From Acinetobacter gandensis (lineage in GTDB: Bacteria; Pseudomonadota; Gammaproteobacteria; Pseudomonadales; Moraxellaceae), in NCBI RefSeq assembly GCF_001678755.1, contig NZ_LZDS01000030.1, positions 60,870-124,869 on the forward strand: a stretch of 64,000 nt of DNA, given 5' to 3'. Positions 45,811 to 55,346 of this stretch are shown here, piece by piece. Each line of letters begins with the position of its first letter. Within the stretch, counting starts at the first letter, position 1. The notes beneath the pieces are model-generated. The model worked only from the letters and a program-made list of their open reading frames with translations. It searched no databases and was not told the DNA's origin. The translations under genes and the position numbers were made by a program.

Positions 45811-46842
45811 ATGACTGATCTCACAACCATTGAAAATAAACTTCAACCACGAATCAGTGTTGCGCCGATGATGGATTGGACCACCAAAGATTATCGTTTC
45901 TTCGCACGTCTGTTTAATCCCAATGTGATTCTGTATACCGAAATGGTGACAACAGGCGCCATTTTATTTGGTGGCGCTAATCGTCACCTTGACTATAACC
46001 ATGAAGAGCATCCGATCGTACTGCAATTGGGCGGATCGAATCCAAAAGATTTAGCCACCTGTACCAAGATGGCCCAAGACTGGGGCTATGATGAAGTTAA
46101 CCTGAATGTCGGCTGTCCGAGTGATCGCGTCCAAAATAATAAAATTGGCGCATGCTTAATGGCTGAGCCTAATTTAGTTGCAGAATGTATTGGCGAAATG
46201 CGTAATGCTGTCGATATTCCTGTAACGGTAAAACACCGTATTGGTATTGATGATATGCAGTCTTATGAAGAAATGCTGCATTTTGTCGATACTGTTGCAA
46301 AAACAGGTTGCGACAATTTTATTGTGCATGCCCGTATTGCCCTACTGCAAGGTCTATCACCAAAAGAAAACCGTGATGTGCCGCCACTACGTTATGAAGA
46401 TGTCTATCGCCTAAAACAGGAACGTCCAAATCTACTGATTGAGATTAACGGTGGGGTAAAAACTTACGCTGAAACATTAGAACATTTGAAACATGTCGAT
46501 GGCGTGATGATCGGTCGTGAGGCTTATCATAATCCCTACTTATTGGCTGAATTAGGTCAGTTGTGGGATTTAGACATGCCAAATCGCTTCGATATTATGG
46601 ATCAAATGATGCCGTATATTGCAAAACGCATGGAAGAAGGTGCGCCACTTTCAATTATTACCCGTCATATTTTGGGTTTATTCCAAAACTTACCAGGTGC
46701 ACGCAAATGGCGTCAGGCCTTAAGTGGCGGCAATGCTAAAACATTTGCGGATGTTGAAAATGCAATTGCCAACATTAAAGAAGCCATGCAACGCACTGAA
46801 GATTATTTGCGAGATCATCCTAAGCCCATCATCGTTGAATAA
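45811..46842 (+). CDS. dusA: tRNA-dihydrouridine synthase A
   Basis: A 343-residue FMN flavoprotein that reduces uridines 20/20a in tRNA D-loops. Motifs: SVAPMMDWTTKDYRFFARL near the N terminus, QLGGSNP, NLNVGCPSDRVQNNKIGACLM with the catalytic Cys (about 99), VKHRIGID and EINGGV for the flavin phosphate. The length and features match DusA rather than DusB or DusC. A bidirectional terminator follows immediately. Confidence 0.95.
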   Translation: MTDLTTIENKLQPRISVAPMMDWTTKDYRFFARLFNPNVILYTEMVTTGAILFGGANRHLDYNHEEHPIVLQLGGSNPKDLATCTKMAQDWGYDEVNLNVGCPSDRVQNNKIGACLMAEPNLVAECIGEMRNAVDIPVTVKHRIGIDDMQSYEEMLHFVDTVAKTGCDNFIVHARIALLQGLSPKENRDVPPLRYEDVYRLKQERPNLLIEINGGVKTYAETLEHLKHVDGVMIGREAYHNPYLLAELGQLWDLDMPNRFDIMDQMMPYIAKRMEEGAPLSIITRHILGLFQNLPGARKWRQALSGGNAKTFADVENAIANIKEAMQRTEDYLRDHPKPIIVE

Positions 46843-46849
46843 ACGCAAT

Positions 46850-46880
46850 AAAAAGCCCTAATATTTTAGGGCTTTTTTTT
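46850..46880. terminator. Bidirectional intrinsic terminator after dusA
   Basis: A-run, arms AGCCCTAA and TTAGGGCT with a short TATT loop, T-run, between convergent genes. Confidence 0.9.
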
Positions 46881-46913
46881 ATGATCTATTTGAATATTCT
46901 ATTTCAAAATTAA

Positions 46914-47432
46914 CTAGTGGCTATTGACTGTAATATTACCGTTTGGAAAGGGTTCATCGTCATATTCAGTCCATTTATAATCTGAAGCATCTTGTTCTTC
47001 ACGCAATCCGACATAACTTTGCTGAGGTGCATCAACAGATTCTTGGGTATTGTCATGATCCAATTCAGCGCTGATATTTTTAAATTCTTCGTCTAATTGC
47101 GCCTGATATTTGGCCACTTCAGCCTCATCAATGAATGCAAAAGCACTTTCCTCAATTTTCCATGAATACCCCTGCACATCTTTATAAATTTGCACGGGTA
47201 TTTGATAGGACTGCCCATCATATTTCAGTGTGGCTTGCCCTTTAAAACTGGTTCCCTGACGCTCTAAAATTTTAAAATCTTGTATTTTCAAATGATACTG
47301 TTGATACGCAGCATTTTGATCAAACTCTCGTTGCATTTGTAATTCAATACGATCTGATAATTCGTCGGTCGAAACAAAATAGCTGCATCCCACAAAGCTC
47401 AAGGCAACTGCGATAAATAGAATTCGCAACAT
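46914..47432 (-). CDS. Putative lipoprotein
   Basis: A 172-residue protein from the ATG at 47432, supported by GGGGGA 6-7 nt upstream. A short signal peptide ends in the lipobox LSFVGC (Cys at 16), so it is predicted to be lipid-anchored. The mature part begins with a helical stretch (about 20-45) and a beta-rich part resembling small envelope domains (KGQATLKYDGQSYQIPVQIY), then an acidic C-terminal tail rich in Asp and Glu. I do not recognise a family. It is monocistronic. Confidence 0.75.
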   Translation of the reverse strand: MLRILFIAVALSFVGCSYFVSTDELSDRIELQMQREFDQNAAYQQYHLKIQDFKILERQGTSFKGQATLKYDGQSYQIPVQIYKDVQGYSWKIEESAFAFIDEAEVAKYQAQLDEEFKNISAELDHDNTQESVDAPQQSYVGLREEQDASDYKWTEYDDEPFPNGNITVNSH

Positions 47433-47792
47433 GCTACATCCCCCATGATGCACGTTTTATTCTTTAACCAAGAAGATCACATTTTCAGGAAAATTCGTTT
47501 TAATGATCTCACTCTACTTATCATAGTATCGAAATCGACAAAGAGCACAAGTAAAATAACACTCTAAAGGTATTTATTTTTTAATTTTAATATCAAATAC
47601 TTAAAATAGATATCTCACCTTTTAAAGCCCTAACATGGGCGGGTAAAAACTGACATTTTAAGTATCAAATTGACATTTTTGGCCGCCTGGTACAGCAATA
47701 AAAATCTAGGCATCTTTATTTTTATTCTGATAAAAAGCCCCTTATCAGGAGCTTTTTATAATTTGAACGACTGAATTATCAACTCATCTGAA
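47433..47792. other. Intergenic region between the lipoprotein and coaBC
   Basis: About 360 bp with a terminator (47732-47757) for coaBC and presumably the lipoprotein promoter. No other structure recognised. Confidence 0.55.
47732..47757 (-). terminator. Intrinsic terminator of coaBC
   Basis: Arms AAAAAGC and GCTTTTT with an imperfect inner CCT/AGG pair, 36 bp after the coaBC stop on the minus strand. Confidence 0.7.
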
Positions 47793-49064
47793 TCAGTCTT
47801 CGTCCACTTCAGGCTCATAATGTAAGGCATCATGAATCGCCTCAACCAATTGTTGTGCAATTTCTTGTTTAGATGCTTTCTCTAAATCACGCTTTTCCAT
47901 CTGATATTGCTCAGCAAAAAACACTGTCATCGCATTTTCATCCGAAGCAAAACCAATATCAGAACGCGACACATCATTGCACGCAATCATATCCAGTTTT
48001 TTTGCAATCAACTTGCCTGCGGCATATTCTTCCACATTACGGGTTTCGGCAGCAAAACCGACCATAAATGGACGTTTATCTTGCTGCGCAATGGTCGCAA
48101 CAATATCCGGATTTTTAATGAGTGCAACATTAAGCTCATCGCCGGCTTTTTTAATCTTATGCTCTGCAACTTCAGCCACGCGATAATCCGCCACCGCAGC
48201 CGTTGCAATAAAGATATCGCAACCTTCTTCTAGCATATCCAAGCTGGTATTCAGCATTTTAATGGCAGATTGCACATTAATTCGGCGTACACCATTTGGC
48301 GTATCAAGGCTAACCGGCCCAGCAATTAACGTAACTTTAGCACCTGCGGCATAACATGCGGCTGCCAAAGCAAAGCCCATTTTTCCGGTACTGTGATTGG
48401 AAATATAACGTACTGGATCAATCGACTCACGTGTAGGGCCGGCCGTAATTGCAACATGCTTGCCTGCCAACATGCCAAATTTTTCCGCGATTGCACGCTG
48501 AGCTTGATGGAAATAAGCCGTCACTTGATCTGCTAGATCTTCAGGCTCTGGCATACGCCCTAGCCCTACATCACCACAGGCTTGCGAACCTGCATTTGGC
48601 ATAATCACGTGCACGCCATCTTCAACTAATGTATTGAGATTGCGTTGGGTCGCTTTCGCCGCCCACATCTGTTGATTCATTGCAGGTGCAACCCATACTG
48701 GAGCTTTGGTCGCAAGGTATAAAGTTGAGAGCAAATCGTCCGCTAGACCTGCGGCAAATTTTGCCAAGGTGTCACAGCTTGCAGGTGCAACGAGCACTAA
48801 ATCAGCCCAACGTGCCAATTCAATATGCCCCATACCTGCTTCAGCTTCAGGGTTTAACAATTCGGTATGTACCGGATTGCCCGACAAGGCTTGAAAGGTC
48901 AAAGGTGTGACAAAAGCTTGTGCACCTTGAGTCATTACAACACGTACATCAAACCCTGCGTCTTTTAGTCGACGCACAAGAATGGCACTTTTATATGCTG
49001 CGATACCGCCAGTTACAGCTAAAAGAATATTTTTAGTGGGCATTACACTTAAATCAAAGCTCAC
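47793..49064 (-). CDS. coaBC: Bifunctional phosphopantothenoylcysteine decarboxylase/phosphopantothenate-cysteine ligase
   Basis: A 423-residue two-domain enzyme of coenzyme A synthesis. The N-terminal flavoprotein CoaC has GGIAAYKSA, the catalytic His in MGHIELARWADL and the substrate motif PAMNQQMW. The C-terminal CoaB ligase has GPTRESIDPVRYISN, NHSTGKMGFALA and the C-terminal KKLDMIACNDV lysine region. The start could be the GTG at 49064 (MSFDLSV...) or the ATG at 49043; neither has a strong ribosome-binding site. It is divergent from radC, as usual in this genus. Confidence 0.95.
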   Translation of the reverse strand: MSFDLSVMPTKNILLAVTGGIAAYKSAILVRRLKDAGFDVRVVMTQGAQAFVTPLTFQALSGNPVHTELLNPEAEAGMGHIELARWADLVLVAPASCDTLAKFAAGLADDLLSTLYLATKAPVWVAPAMNQQMWAAKATQRNLNTLVEDGVHVIMPNAGSQACGDVGLGRMPEPEDLADQVTAYFHQAQRAIAEKFGMLAGKHVAITAGPTRESIDPVRYISNHSTGKMGFALAAACYAAGAKVTLIAGPVSLDTPNGVRRINVQSAIKMLNTSLDMLEEGCDIFIATAAVADYRVAEVAEHKIKKAGDELNVALIKNPDIVATIAQQDKRPFMVGFAAETRNVEEYAAGKLIAKKLDMIACNDVSRSDIGFASDENAMTVFFAEQYQMEKRDLEKASKQEIAQQLVEAIHDALHYEPEVDED

Positions 49065-49176
49065 GAACAGGCTACCTATCTGTTGCAGTGGCGCTCACAA
49101 TAGCATTAAATATTGGCTGACCCAACAATCCAACTTTAAAAAGCTGGATCACTGATAATAAAAAAGTCTAACAACA

Positions 49177-49878
49177 ATGAATAATTCTATAAAAAATTGG
49201 CCTGAACTCGAACGGCCACGTGAACGCCTCATCCATCAAGGTGCTGAAAGTTTATCCGATGCTGAACTTCTGGCAATCTTTCTACGTTCAGGTTCACAGC
49301 AACATTCAGCGGTCGAGTTGGCTCGCCTGCTGATTCAGCATTATGGGCAACTGAATCTTTTAATGGATGCATCACTTGAGGATTTACGCCAGTTTCACGG
49401 TATTGGAAACAGTAAATTTGCTCAACTCATGGCAGTGAAAGAACTTGGAAAACGATATATTGGACAACACGTTCAAAATGCAGCTATCGCTTTACAGCAC
49501 TCTGAACAACTGAAAAATTATTTAAGATATGAGTTTTTATCAGAACGACAAGAGGTTTTTGGTGTGCTGTGTTTGGATGCGCATTTAAGAAAAATAAACT
49601 TTAAAAAACTGTTCTATGGCAGCTTAAATTCCTGTGAAATCTCCATCAATCAACTCTTGCGCTATGCAATATCGGAACATGCCACCAATATTGTCATTGC
49701 CCATAATCATCCCTTTGGTCATGCTCAACCCTCCGCTGCTGATTTACAACTTACTGAACAAATTCACCAGGCCTGTGCCTTGGTCGAAATCCGTTTAATC
49801 GATCATTGTATTATTGCCGCAGAAGACAGTTTTTCTTTTGCTGAACATGGCTTAATCAGCACAATGAAAACAGCATGA
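49177..49878 (+). CDS. radC: RadC family protein (JAMM domain)
   Basis: A 233-residue protein with a helix-hairpin-helix-like N-terminal part (PRERLIHQGAESLSDAELLAIFLRSG; LRQFHGIGNSKFAQL, about 65-80) and a C-terminal JAMM metal domain with HNHPFGHAQPSAAD (about 178-191), providing the metal ligands. It lies divergently from coaBC, the usual chromosomal position. RadC is conserved but its role in repair is doubtful. The HPSG of many relatives is HPFG here; the metal ligands are intact. Confidence 0.9.
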   Translation: MNNSIKNWPELERPRERLIHQGAESLSDAELLAIFLRSGSQQHSAVELARLLIQHYGQLNLLMDASLEDLRQFHGIGNSKFAQLMAVKELGKRYIGQHVQNAAIALQHSEQLKNYLRYEFLSERQEVFGVLCLDAHLRKINFKKLFYGSLNSCEISINQLLRYAISEHATNIVIAHNHPFGHAQPSAADLQLTEQIHQACALVEIRLIDHCIIAAEDSFSFAEHGLISTMKTA

Positions 49879-49953
49879 AAGATCTATTGACAATGCATCC
49901 TTCAACCATGAAGATCATCATAATTTTTTTAAATATAAATTTATTATTCCAAC

Positions 49954-50865
49954 ATGATCGTTCGTGACCAACCCAGTATTTTTAAGGTGCTATTTTCTTG
50001 GCGTGGAACGATTTTACCCAAGGTTTTACCACCGCTCGGTGTGGTGATGCTCTTATCTGCCGTGATTGGTGGACTATCTTATGTCGACATCTTTCATTTT
50101 CCAGAATTTCCACTGGTGGGCTTTACCTTAATTGGCGTTGTACTTTCGATTTTTCTAGGGTTCAAAAACTCTGCGTGTTATGACCGCTGGTGGGAAGCTC
50201 GCCGTTTATGGGGTATTTTGATTGCCAATGCACGCCATTTTGACCGCGACTGTCGTTTACTCAGTCAAGGTCGTCGTGAACGTGTGATTCAGCACGTCAT
50301 CGTCTTTGCCAACGTCCTACGCGATCGACTACGTCATCAAACAGCGAATCCTACTGAATTGGTCGAAACCAGTGGGATGAGCGCCAATGCCATTACCCAG
50401 TTATACCAACAAGCCAATGCTCCACAATACACTTTAAGTTTGATTCAATGGGAGTTGATGCAAGCGCTGAAAGAAGGTGAAATTTCTGACATCATTTATG
50501 CACAAATGAATCAACACGTGATGGAACTGAGTACAGTGCAAACTGGCTGCGATCGTATTGCGACGACGCCTTTACCTTTTGCCTATTCTGTTTTACTGAA
50601 TCGTACCGTGTACTTTTTCTGTTTTGTGCTGCCGTTTAGTTTAGGTTCAACTCTCGGTTTGGCAACACCGCTCTTGGTCGGTATTCTTGCTTATACATTC
50701 TTAGGTTTAGATGCGTTAAGTTCTGAAATTGAAGAGCCTTTCGGAACGCAAAGCAATGACTTACCTCTCGACTCGATGGTCCGCACCATTGAAATTGAAT
50801 TGTTAGGAACGCTTGGTAAACCAACGCCGCCCCCCATTCAAGCCAAAGACCATAACTTACTTTAA
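49954..50865 (+). CDS. Bestrophin-family membrane protein
   Basis: A 303-residue protein of the bestrophin/UPF0187 family, pentameric anion channels. It has N-terminal helices (about 20-45 and 50-72), the conserved SACYDRWWEARRLWG (about 74-88), and C-terminal helices near 205-250 with LGLDALSSEIEEPFG (about 250-264), the family signature. Direction and ion selectivity in bacteria vary. It is followed by a palindromic repeat and convergent rnm. Confidence 0.9.
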   Translation: MIVRDQPSIFKVLFSWRGTILPKVLPPLGVVMLLSAVIGGLSYVDIFHFPEFPLVGFTLIGVVLSIFLGFKNSACYDRWWEARRLWGILIANARHFDRDCRLLSQGRRERVIQHVIVFANVLRDRLRHQTANPTELVETSGMSANAITQLYQQANAPQYTLSLIQWELMQALKEGEISDIIYAQMNQHVMELSTVQTGCDRIATTPLPFAYSVLLNRTVYFFCFVLPFSLGSTLGLATPLLVGILAYTFLGLDALSSEIEEPFGTQSNDLPLDSMVRTIEIELLGTLGKPTPPPIQAKDHNLL

Positions 50866-50872
50866 TTTATTA

Positions 50873-50947
50873 TCTCTCCCTAGCCCTCTCCTTATAGGAG
50901 AGAGAACATCGTCTCACTCCTATAAGGAATATATTCCGCAAGGAGAT
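50873..50947. repeat. Palindromic intergenic repeat between bestrophin and rnm genes
   Basis: A compound palindrome: arms CTCTCC (50886-50891) and GGAGAG (50897-50902) with a 5-nt loop, and a second CTCC...GGAG pair (50917-50944) that contains GGAATATATTCC. Repeats of this CTCTCC/GGAGAG type are dispersed between genes in Acinetobacter. Lying between convergent genes, it may also help end transcription. Confidence 0.6.
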
Positions 50948-50958
50948 GAAAGAAATAT

Positions 50959-51810
50959 TTAAACAAAACTTTCCCAAATCCCAACTTGGCCTTCTTTGAC
51001 ACGAGGAATATTGCCTAATTTAATCCATGGCATATTGTCGCCATGAAAATCACTGCCCACCGAAACTTTGAGTTGGTGCTCAGCAATCATTCGGTCAACC
51101 ATTTGGCGAGTAGATAGCGGCTCAATCGCCGGTGGCAACTCAACGGCATCACCACCTGCTAGAGCAAAAATTTCAATCAAATAGCGAATATTGGTTGCAG
51201 ATAAATCATAACGCGTTGGATGAGCAAGTACCGCATACCCACCACTTTGATGAATCACGGCAATGGTATCGGCAAGACTTGGACCTTCAAATTTTACATA
51301 GGCTTTTTTGCCTTCTTTAATATATTTATCAAAGGCCTGTTGTGGACGTGACACACAGCCTTTTTCAACCAATGTTTTGGCAATGTGGGTTCGTGTCACT
51401 CGGTCAGGCTCATTATCCACTTTGGCAATCACATCTTGATAAATATCCTGACCAATTAGCGGAATCAACAAATCACAGATTTGTCGCGCGCGTTCTGCAC
51501 GTATTAACTTTTGCTGTGTCAACAGGTCTTGTAGCGGCTCAGGATTTTGCATATTCAAGGCCACGATATGCACGCCATAACTTTTTTTAGTTGCAGGTCG
51601 TGACCATTGGCTGGAGATTTCTACACCTGAAATAATTTGTATCTGACATTCGGTTGCCGTCTGTTCAGCTAAAATTAAGCCGTCCATCGTATCGTGATCT
51701 GTAAGCGCAAGGGTATGTATGCCAATTTGGCTGGCCGCACGCACCAATTCTGCAGGTGACAAAGTACCATCAGAAATATTACTGTGTGTATGTAAATCTA
51801 CGCCTTGCAT
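50959..51810 (-). CDS. rnm: RNase AM / 3',5'-nucleoside bisphosphate phosphatase (PHP domain)
   Basis: A 283-residue PHP-domain protein (YciV/TrpH type). Metal-binding motifs: DLHTHSNISDGT (about 4-15), ALTDHDTMDG (about 35-44), ISGVEIS, HPTRYD and VGSDFHGDN. In E. coli the protein removes nucleotides from the 5' end of 5S and other RNA, and it also hydrolyses pAp. The gene is divergent from yciB with only 44 bp between them, echoing the E. coli yciV neighbourhood. Confidence 0.9.
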   Translation of the reverse strand: MQGVDLHTHSNISDGTLSPAELVRAASQIGIHTLALTDHDTMDGLILAEQTATECQIQIISGVEISSQWSRPATKKSYGVHIVALNMQNPEPLQDLLTQQKLIRAERARQICDLLIPLIGQDIYQDVIAKVDNEPDRVTRTHIAKTLVEKGCVSRPQQAFDKYIKEGKKAYVKFEGPSLADTIAVIHQSGGYAVLAHPTRYDLSATNIRYLIEIFALAGGDAVELPPAIEPLSTRQMVDRMIAEHQLKVSVGSDFHGDNMPWIKLGNIPRVKEGQVGIWESFV

Positions 51811-51854
51811 CTCTATACTATGTCATTTATTTGATCAGATTTAGATACTCTAAC

Positions 51855-52466
51855 ATGAAAGCACTTTTAGACTTTGTGCCACTCATTATTTTCTTTTATT
51901 TATATAAAACTGTAGATCCAAAAGATACACAGCACCCGTTATTGCAATTAGTTGGTTCTGCAGGCGGCGTGGACAATAATAATATCCTTGTAGCCACCAC
52001 CGGTCTCATGCTTTCCATGTTAGTGGTATATGGCGCATTGTTTGTCATGCAAAAATTCCGTTTAGATAAACAACAATGGATTGTGTTGTTTATGACGGTT
52101 ATTTTTGGTGGCATTACACTAATTCTCAGTGATGATTTTTATATTCGCCTGAAAGCAGTCTTACTGAATTTGGTCTTTGCAGGTGCATTCCTTCTTTCAC
52201 CGTTCTTTAGCAAAGATAAAAAACCGCTTATCGAACGTTTATTTGGCCCCGTGTTAAATTTAACAGTTGCAGGTTGGAAAAAACTGAACTATGCATGGGC
52301 CGCAATGTTTGTGGTGATGTCTTGTTTACACACCTTCTTTGCTTATTTATTTGCCGATGGAAAATATTGGGGTGAATTCACTGCATTTGGTGACATGATC
52401 GTGATGTTTTCCTTTATCATTATTCAGTTTATTGTATTGCGTAAATACTTTAAGACCTCTGAATAA
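51855..52466 (+). CDS. yciB: Inner membrane protein YciB (IspZ, septation protein A family)
   Basis: A 203-residue protein with about five membrane helices. The start at 51855 (MKALLDFVPLIIFFYLYK) matches the family; the longer frame into the rnm gene is not used. Family segments: AGGVDNNNILVATTGLML and NYAWAAMFVVMSCLHTFFAY. It is linked to cell-envelope and septation functions. It precedes yciI by 28 bp. Confidence 0.93.
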   Translation: MKALLDFVPLIIFFYLYKTVDPKDTQHPLLQLVGSAGGVDNNNILVATTGLMLSMLVVYGALFVMQKFRLDKQQWIVLFMTVIFGGITLILSDDFYIRLKAVLLNLVFAGAFLLSPFFSKDKKPLIERLFGPVLNLTVAGWKKLNYAWAAMFVVMSCLHTFFAYLFADGKYWGEFTAFGDMIVMFSFIIIQFIVLRKYFKTSE

Positions 52467-52494
52467 TCCATTCGGTCAAAAATCAGGAAAAGTC

Positions 52495-52797
52495 ATGCCA
52501 TTATTCGTCGTAAGCTGTACAGATAATGAAGGTACAGTGGAAAAGCGCCTTGCAGTTCGTCCTCAACATTTAGAACGTCTACAAAAATTAGATGACGAAG
52601 GTCGTTTAGTTGTTGCTGGAGCGATGCCAAAAGACCCAACCAATCCACAAGCGGGCTTTTATGGTAGTACGATTATTGTTGATTTTGATAACCGTGAAGC
52701 ATTGGATGCTTGGTTAGCTGATGAGCCATTTTTAAAAGAAGGTGTTTACGGTCATATTGACGTAAAACCATTTAACAAAGCATTTCCTAAAGGATAA
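52495..52797 (+). CDS. yciI: YciI family protein
   Basis: A 100-residue ferredoxin-like fold protein, starting at ATG 52495 with AGGA upstream. LFVVSCTDNEGTVEKRLAVRPQHLERLQKL contains the conserved His, and DEPFLKEGVYGHIDVKPFNKAF matches the YciI C terminus. Function unknown; possibly an enzyme or regulator. It follows yciB as in E. coli, and the next gene starts 5 bp after. Confidence 0.92.
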   Translation: MPLFVVSCTDNEGTVEKRLAVRPQHLERLQKLDDEGRLVVAGAMPKDPTNPQAGFYGSTIIVDFDNREALDAWLADEPFLKEGVYGHIDVKPFNKAFPKG

Positions 52798-52802
52798 GGT
52801 TC

Positions 52803-53312
52803 ATGCACGTCGTTGTTTCTAGTTTACTGGGCTTATCTTTAATTTGTTCAACTGCATGGGCTGTCGAAACAGCTCCTGCTCCCGCTGTAGCCCCTGCTGC
52901 TCAAGCAACGACTGCAACACCACCACCCGTTCCACAAACAATTCCTGCCAACAAACCAGGGATTTTGCCTGTTTCGGCAAGCATTAAAGCCAACGGTCAA
53001 CCTCAGGAAGCCAATCCACTGACCATTGAACAGTTAGCAAAAAATAAAGCCTTACAAGATGCGAAAGTCAAGGCAATGGTGAAAGACCAATCTGTACGTC
53101 TACAGCAATTGGAAAAAGCCAATTTGGAAGCTTTAGCACAGAACCAAGAGCTGCAATTAAAAAATGATAGTTTGGGTGTTCAAGTTCAAGTCCTCCAAAG
53201 TGAACGCAGTGCACAAATGTTTTTGTATGGTGCAAGTACGCTAGGTGTAGGCGTATTACTTGGCTTTTTATTGGCCAGCTATGTCTATACCAAACGTCGT
53301 CGCCAGTGGTAG
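52803..53312 (+). CDS. Coiled-coil membrane protein, YgiM-like without SH3 domain
   Basis: A 169-residue protein with a signal peptide (about 1-20, ending AWA), an Ala/Pro/Thr-rich linker (about 22-60), a coiled coil (about 85-138), then a membrane segment (about 140-160) and the positive end YTKRRRQW. The last part is like the C terminus of the YgiM/TIGR04211 SH3 proteins (coiled coil, TM, RRR-x-W), but no SH3 domain is present. The bulk would lie in the periplasm, anchored by the C-terminal segment. It begins 5 bp after yciI, so it is probably in that operon. Confidence 0.65.
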   Translation: MHVVVSSLLGLSLICSTAWAVETAPAPAVAPAAQATTATPPPVPQTIPANKPGILPVSASIKANGQPQEANPLTIEQLAKNKALQDAKVKAMVKDQSVRLQQLEKANLEALAQNQELQLKNDSLGVQVQVLQSERSAQMFLYGASTLGVGVLLGFLLASYVYTKRRRQW

Positions 53313-53361
53313 TACACCTCCCTATTTTTCTTTCTAAACAAAATTTAAGGTTGCTTTAGTT

Positions 53362-55290
53362 TTGTCGAGTGCAATTCAAACTGCCGATCTCGATTGGCAC
53401 ATGATTGATGGTGTAGATATTCCTGCATCCAAACAGTTTGGTGATGTTTATTTCTCAAGAGACAATGGCTTAAATGAAACGCGTCATGTCTATTTAAACG
53501 GAAATGATCTTGAGAGCCGTTTGGCTGAAATCACAGATTATGAGTATTTCTGTGTCGGTGAAACAGGTTTTGGCACAGGTCTTAACATCCTTGCACTTTG
53601 GCAACTTTGGCAGCAGGTTCGCCCTGATAATCACAGCCATTTACATGCGATTTCTGTGGAAAAATTTCCACTTACAAAGGCTGATTTAGTTCGTGCCTTA
53701 AATGCATGGCCAGAATTAAAAGCCTTGGCAGAAAAACTGATTGCAAAATATCCTGAACCGATTGCAGGCTGTCACCGTCTAGATTTTCCAGAAGAACGTT
53801 TTTCCATAGATTTATGGCTTGGCGATGTACATGACGTTTTTTCTGTCATGGCAAAAACCACCACAGTCAATGCATGGTTCCTTGATGGCTTTACCCCAGC
53901 CTGTAACCCTGACATGTGGGAAGAAAAAGTTCTCAATCATATCGTGCGTCTTTCTGACATCGGCACAACCTTTGCCTCGTTTAGCGTTGCAGGTGTACTC
54001 AAACGTGGCTTGCGTCAACATGGAATTCGCGTGACACGCCCTCGGGGTTATAAGCACAAACGAGAAATGCTCAAAGCATTTTGGTTAGCACCTGAAACAA
54101 TCAATACGCAAGAAAAAACTCCTCTTGAGTCAGCAGTACCCAGCACAACTGCTTTAAGCAGTTTTAAACAACGCCAAATCGCGATTATTGGCGCAGGAAT
54201 CGCAGGGTTAAGCTGCGCTTGGGCATTTGCCCAACGTGGACACATCGTGCGTATTTACGAGAAATCTGAGCCACTCTGTGGGGGGTCTGGTAATCCACTT
54301 GCTTTACTCAATCCAAAACTCAGTCCGATTGAACAGACTTCCGCGCATTTAATGACTCTGAGCTGGTTATATGCTTTACAGCATTATCCGCAGTTTTCTG
54401 CATTTCGCCCTTTGCATATTCATCAATCCATCTTAAAGAATACAGATGAACAGCTAAACTTGGCAAAAGAGTATCCTGAACACATCATTGAAGCTGCTGA
54501 TCTTAAAAATCAGTCTGTCAAATCTATATATCCAAGCTTAAATCTAAAGCAAGCTGGTGCTGTTCGACCACACGAACTCAAAGTTGAGATTTTACAACAC
54601 CCCAATATTCAGCTGGTCTGTGCTGATATTACTCAAATTGAGCAACAGCATAGTCAAGTAGAACTGATTGATTCAAATGACCAACACCTCCATGCCGATC
54701 ATGTGGTAATTTGTGCTGCACGTGAAAGTATGCATTTGCAAAGCGATTATCCTGAGTTACGTGCCATTCGAGGCCAAGTGAGTTGGTTATATAATCCAGC
54801 ACAAAAATTAGCAATGGATCAAGCCTATAGCTATGGCGGCTATTGCATGCAGCTTGATGATCATCAAATGATTATGGGTGCATCTTTTTACCCAGGTCGT
54901 GAAGATACTGAGGTCTTAACTGAAGACCATGTGCATAACTATGAACTTATCCACAGTGTATTTCCTGACTTTGCAAAAACACTGCCACCAATCACTGAAT
55001 GGCAAGGTCGTGCCGCCCTTCGTGCACAAACAAAAGACTTCTTTCCTGTTATCGGTGCTGTGCATGAAGATACAGAAATTTACAGCTGTAGTGGCTTAGG
55101 CTCAAAAGGTTTTCTATATGCACCGCTATGCGCTGAAGTCATTGCTGCGCAGGTATTGAAGCAAGCTTGTCCAATACCAACAACCTTGCTCGATAAAATA
55201 CATGCTGCGCGTTTCGTTCGACGTGCAAAAGCAAAATTAAAACCCAAGAAGCCTTATTTTCAAACTCAATCACAGTCTCAAGCTGAGTAA
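53362..55290 (+). CDS. mnmC: Bifunctional tRNA mnm5s2U biosynthesis protein MnmC
   Basis: A 642-residue two-domain enzyme that finishes the mnm5s2U modification at tRNA position 34. The N-terminal methyltransferase (about 1-240) has FGTGLNILALW-type SAM binding and DGFTPACNPDMWE. The C-terminal FAD oxidase (about 270-620) starts with AIIGAGIAGLSCAWAFAQRGH and ends with SCSGLGSKGFLYAPL. The start is a TTG at 53362: an in-frame stop lies 27 bp upstream, there is no ATG before residue 14, and the TTG gives the usual N terminus. AAGG is 11 nt upstream. Confidence 0.93.
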   Translation: MSSAIQTADLDWHMIDGVDIPASKQFGDVYFSRDNGLNETRHVYLNGNDLESRLAEITDYEYFCVGETGFGTGLNILALWQLWQQVRPDNHSHLHAISVEKFPLTKADLVRALNAWPELKALAEKLIAKYPEPIAGCHRLDFPEERFSIDLWLGDVHDVFSVMAKTTTVNAWFLDGFTPACNPDMWEEKVLNHIVRLSDIGTTFASFSVAGVLKRGLRQHGIRVTRPRGYKHKREMLKAFWLAPETINTQEKTPLESAVPSTTALSSFKQRQIAIIGAGIAGLSCAWAFAQRGHIVRIYEKSEPLCGGSGNPLALLNPKLSPIEQTSAHLMTLSWLYALQHYPQFSAFRPLHIHQSILKNTDEQLNLAKEYPEHIIEAADLKNQSVKSIYPSLNLKQAGAVRPHELKVEILQHPNIQLVCADITQIEQQHSQVELIDSNDQHLHADHVVICAARESMHLQSDYPELRAIRGQVSWLYNPAQKLAMDQAYSYGGYCMQLDDHQMIMGASFYPGREDTEVLTEDHVHNYELIHSVFPDFAKTLPPITEWQGRAALRAQTKDFFPVIGAVHEDTEIYSCSGLGSKGFLYAPLCAEVIAAQVLKQACPIPTTLLDKIHAARFVRRAKAKLKPKKPYFQTQSQSQAE

Positions 55291-55309
55291 CTTTTCAAAG
55301 AATAAGCAT

Positions 55310-55337
55310 AAAAAAAGCGCCTTCCGGCGCTTTTTTT
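55310..55337. terminator. Bidirectional intrinsic terminator between mnmC and rhodanese gene
   Basis: A-run, arms AAGCGCC and GGCGCTT around TTCC, T-run; placed between convergent genes. Confidence 0.9.
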
Positions 55338-55346
55338 GATCAGGTC

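Noticed and set aside
49177..49878. RadC as a marker of a mobile or prophage region
   Set aside because: It sits in the normal chromosomal position beside coaBC and no phage genes are present.
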